DNA from: Candidatus Heimdallarchaeota archaeon
Lineage (GTDB): Archaea > Asgardarchaeota > Heimdallarchaeia > Heimdallarchaeales > Heimdallarchaeaceae
Direction of reading: 5' to 3'
Assembly (NCBI GenBank): GCA_021399345.1
Contig: JAAFKI010000154.1
Coordinates: 24,498 to 88,497 of the forward strand
DNA length: 64,000 nt
In this document: positions 61,700 through 64,000 of the stretch, piece by piece
Numbering within the stretch: the first letter of the stretch is position 1
Layout of the letters: every line of letters starts with the position of its first letter
Made by a program: the position numbers and the translations under genes
The notes under the pieces: generated by a model
Database searches by the model: none
Told to the model about the DNA's origin: nothing
The model's input: the letters and a program-made list of their open reading frames with translations, nothing else

Positions 61700-61927
61700 A
61701 TGAGCATAAATAAACCGATGGATATCTTGAATCAAGCAAGAGAAAAAAGAGTATTAATTAGACTTCGAGGTAATCGTCGAATGAGAGGTATTCTCAAAAA
61801 CTACGATATTCATCTTAATCTAACATTAGAAGAAGCAGAAGAGATAGCTTCAGAAGGAGCAATAAAACTTGGAGACGTAATTATACGTGGCGATAACGTA
61901 ATTATGATTAGTCCCCCCCCTAAATAA
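61700..61927 (+). CDS. Sm-like archaeal protein (LSm)
   Basis: This 75-residue Sm-fold protein has Sm1 (RVLIRLRGNRRMRGILKNYDIHLNLTLEEA; G-x3-G and D-x-x-x-N positions) and Sm2 (IIRGDNVIMIS). Archaeal Sm proteins form heptameric rings that bind U-rich RNA. The stop is followed 20 nt later by the L37e gene, a common archaeal pairing. The ATG has little ribosome binding site but the leader is short. Confidence 0.95.
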   Translation: MSINKPMDILNQAREKRVLIRLRGNRRMRGILKNYDIHLNLTLEEAEEIASEGAIKLGDVIIRGDNVIMISPPPK

Positions 61928-61947
61928 TTTCAAAAAGGTGAAAAAAA

Positions 61948-62112
61948 ATGACTAAGGGAACACCATCATTTGGAAGACATAACAAAAGATCAACTCACAT
62001 AATTTGTAGAAGATGTGGTCGTCATTCCTATCACAAAAGACATAAAACTTGTGCTTCCTGTGGTTTTGGACGATCTTCAAAAATCCGAAACTATGCATGG
62101 CACAGACACTAA
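61948..62112 (+). CDS. rpl37e: 50S ribosomal protein L37e (eL37)
   Basis: This 54-residue zinc-binding ribosomal protein was not in a long-ORF list. It has Cys-x2-Cys (CRRC, residues 20-23) and CASC (35-38) around a basic body, starting [14 protein letters not shown] and ending YAWHRH, the classic eL37 pattern. GGTG upstream of the ATG (61937-61940, 7 nt) supports the start. It is operonic with the Sm-like gene. Confidence 0.95.
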   Translation: MTKGTPSFGRHNKRSTHIICRRCGRHSYHKRHKTCASCGFGRSSKIRNYAWHRH

Positions 62113-62171
62113 AGGGTATGTATAAGTTTACTAGAATGAATTAACCTTTCTTTTTTAACTACTTCTAAAGT

Positions 62172-62248
62172 GGGCCGGTAGATCAGTCTGGAAGATCGCT
62201 TCCTTGGCATGGAAGAGGCCGCGAGTTCGAATCTCGTCCGGTCCACCA
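62172..62248 (+). tRNA. tRNA-Ala (GGC), CCA encoded
   Basis: Acceptor GGGCCGG/CCGGTCC includes the G3-U70 wobble; anticodon stem CTTCC/GGAAG with loop TTGGCAT (anticodon GGC); T arm GCGAG-TTCGAAT-CTCGT. The discriminator is A at 62245; CCA is encoded at 62246-62248. It shares its acceptor style with the TGC isoacceptor at 14.5 kb. Confidence 0.96.
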
Positions 62249-62357
62249 CTTAAAATTTCTAAATTTGTATGTTTCTCCCAATGTATGTGAAAGAGACCAT
62301 AAAAAATGTTTAACTTTTCGAGCCTTCTAAACAAGGCTCATTGCGTGCTTAAATAAA

Positions 62358-62367
62358 TTTATATATT
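62358..62367 (+). promoter_or_regulatory. TATA box of the truncated solenoid gene
   Basis: TTTATATATT ends 21 nt before the ATG at 62388, so transcription would start at or next to the start codon (leaderless). Confidence 0.5.
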
Positions 62368-62387
62368 GAGATTGTAGCTTAAAATTT

Positions 62388-64000
62388 ATGGAAAAATCTT
62401 ATGACGAGGACCTTGCTATATTAATGTCAGAAGCACGAGATTTGTTTAAAAGTGCTAATTATGCTGACTCTGCAAGGAAGTATTTGGAGGCTGCTAGAAA
62501 TCAGGAAGCAACTAGGGGGTTGGCACAAGCTGAGGACTTGTACCATGAAGCGATTAAGAATTTTATCCGAGCATCAGAAGAAAATAAAGAGAAGAAACAA
62601 TTTCGTATGAGTTCACAAAATATCTACTATGTTTCCTATATCTATAAAAAAATTGGAGCAGTAGATGATTGGAGAGCTGCAACAAATGCTGTGATCGAAG
62701 ATTTGGTTAATGCAGCACAAGAATATCTATTATGGAATGAATATGATAGAGGTATAGTATTAATCTCTACTGCATGCTTTTTCTTCTTCTCCATAGAAGA
62801 ATTTCAGTCTGCTGAACTACTTTATAAACAATACATTGAGCAAATTCAGGATGATCCTGGTTTTACTAGAGCTCAACAAGTTCTGTATGCAGCTGGTCAT
62901 GCCATTAAAGCTGTGAAAGATTCAGATACAACAGCTTTACTTAATGCTCAACAGCTAGTTGGTGGCCACTTAAAACCAGGACTATCACAAATTATGGGTG
63001 AATTATTCTTCCCAGCTATTGACGATGCTATGGATATTGTTGTGAAAAATTTCAGGTCAAAGGTTAAATTACCAAAAATTGTTCCTGAAGTAAAGATTTC
63101 TAGAGATTTAGTACTGGGAGAACCTGTAAACATATCCATAATTATTGAAAATGAAGGTGATGGTGAAGCATTTAATCTTGTTTTCAAACTCGATTTCCCA
63201 GAAGGAATCGATATCATTGATGGTGGAACAGAAATTACAATTGCTAATTTACCCGCTGGCCATTCAACTGAACATAAGCTCTCCATAAGTTGTTCACAAC
63301 CCAATGAAAAAGGAGTTTATGACCTAAGTGCCACAATTACATTCTATGATCAACTGCAAACCAAGCAAACAATGATGATAGGACCATATGATTTGATATT
63401 TAGAGAAAAAAGCTTAACGAAAGGATATGAGGTAGAACTAGCTGAATTATCTTCCAAGGGTTTAGAACTCAAGAATCTCATGAGGACAATAGAAATAATT
63501 CCTGAAATGGCTACAGATTTAGTTATGAAATTTGTTGAAGATTTGATTAAAGAATCAGAAGGGATTCTCAATAATGAAGAATTCGAAACTGCTCAAGCCA
63601 ATATTAACACCATTAATAGGGTTTTTGAAATAATCAACACAGTTTCAGGTGAAGAATTCTTAGATTTGGTTAACACTCAACGAGAGAACTTCATTGAGGA
63701 AAGAATTCTTTCGATTAGCGACAACCTCAAAGAAGAGTTTGAGGTACAGAAAAATCAATTGAAAGAGGATCAGCTCTTAGAAACTGAGAAATTAAAACAG
63801 GGTTTTGAAGAAGAAAAGGCACAATTGGAAGACAAATTCAATATTCAGAAAGAAAACGATCAAAGAGAACTCCTAGAACAATTAAAAGAGCAGCAGGAAA
63901 AGGAAATTGCTGATGTTACAGAAGAACTAAGGATTGAAAAGGAAAAAGCCCTTTCAGAACAAATGGAAAAACTCGATGAGGAGAAAAAACAAGCTTTGCA
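62388..64000 (+). CDS. Alpha-SNAP/TRAPP-like solenoid, beta-sandwich and coiled-coil protein (3' truncated by window)
   Basis: An uninterrupted frame of 537 codons runs from ATG 62388 to the window end. Residues 1-223 are paired helices with a TPR/alpha-SNAP look (LFKSANYADSARKYLEAARNQ, LYHEAIKNFIRASEE, GIVLISTACFFFFSIEEFQSAELLYKQYI). Residues about 228-335 are a beta-sandwich (KISRDLVLGEPVNISIII..., CARDB/NEW3-like with GDGEAFNL and LPAGHS). Residues about 430-537 are Glu/Lys-rich coiled coil that continues off the edge. The solenoid-plus-sandwich plan resembles eukaryotic trafficking proteins (TRAPPC11-type, SNAP). Function unproven. Confidence 0.6.
   Translation, partial: MEKSYDEDLAILMSEARDLFKSANYADSARKYLEAARNQEATRGLAQAEDLYHEAIKNFIRASEENKEKKQFRMSSQNIYYVSYIYKKIGAVDDWRAATNAVIEDLVNAAQEYLLWNEYDRGIVLISTACFFFFSIEEFQSAELLYKQYIEQIQDDPGFTRAQQVLYAAGHAIKAVKDSDTTALLNAQQLVGGHLKPGLSQIMGELFFPAIDDAMDIVVKNFRSKVKLPKIVPEVKISRDLVLGEPVNISIIIENEGDGEAFNLVFKLDFPEGIDIIDGGTEITIANLPAGHSTEHKLSISCSQPNEKGVYDLSATITFYDQLQTKQTMMIGPYDLIFREKSLTKGYEVELAELSSKGLELKNLMRTIEIIPEMATDLVMKFVEDLIKESEGILNNEEFETAQANINTINRVFEIINTVSGEEFLDLVNTQRENFIEERILSISDNLKEEFEVQKNQLKEDQLLETEKLKQGFEEEKAQLEDKFNIQKENDQRELLEQLKEQQEKEIADVTEELRIEKEKALSEQMEKLDEEKKQAL

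Noticed and set aside
1..64000. CRISPR array or Cas genes
   Set aside because: No regularly spaced repeats and no Cas-like proteins were found; the TnpB-like gene belongs to an IS605-type element.

Overview
The window is AT-rich archaeal chromosome. The evidence is information-processing machinery (Spt5, SecE/Sec61 gamma, uL11, Sm-like protein, eL37, archaeal D-aminoacyl-tRNA deacylase), GGTGAT-type ribosome binding sites, TATA boxes about 20-25 nt ahead of inferred RNA 5' ends, tRNAs with intervening sequences in the anticodon loop, and archaeal pilin-like and secreted proteins. A long alpha-solenoid/beta-sandwich/coiled-coil protein at the right edge, a longin-like small protein and a degenerate DRG-type GTPase suggest an Asgard archaeon (Heimdall/Loki-type). 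That placement is inference; no rRNA is present to prove it.

Layout. 1-6650: the end of a cysteine synthase, tRNA-Val, and a dipeptide/oligopeptide ABC transporter operon (two permeases, two ATPases, no binding protein) whose first permease is fused to a secreted LVIVD-repeat propeller. 6.7-18.5 kb: scattered metabolic enzymes (dehydrogenase, F420/flavin oxidoreductase, class V aminotransferase, beta-lactamase-fold hydrolase, 2H phosphoesterase, GrpB), tRNA-Asn, tRNA-Thr and tRNA-Ala, a glycosyltransferase, an epimerase and cysteinyl-tRNA synthetase. 18.5-25.6 kb: an arylsulfotransferase-like surface protein, a DtxR regulator, an enoyl-CoA hydratase and a hydantoinase A/B pair. 25.6-28.2 kb: a solo IS605-type TnpB-like element with a 3' hairpin resembling an omega RNA end, inserted into the 3' part of a small gene. 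28.2-44.9 kb: oxidoreductases, a degenerate GTPase, ornithine carbamoyltransferase, D-aminoacyl-tRNA deacylase, an orphan DNA methyltransferase, a formate dehydrogenase-like molybdoenzyme and a MobA-like cofactor enzyme. 44.9-49.2 kb: a minus-strand cluster of a Glu/Val-rich helical protein, a large membrane protein and a longin-like protein. 49.4-62.3 kb: an unusual RNase P RNA, four tRNAs (two strands, one with a long intron), PlsY, a secreted metzincin, DegV, an OYE-SCP2 fusion, and the Spt5/SecE/L11 and Lsm/L37e groups. 62.4 kb to the end: the truncated alpha-SNAP/TRAPP-like gene.

The most interesting unexplained signal is a three-member family of short minus-strand transcription units (near 10.7, 32.0 and 37.6 kb). 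Each has a TATA-like box 21-22 nt upstream of a terminal inverted repeat built on GAAGCTAGC, and none encodes a protein. They look like a small RNA family I do not recognise. The RNase P RNA with a rewritten P4, the TnpB-like protein with Asp-to-His in its third RuvC position, and several domain fusions are the next most interesting points.
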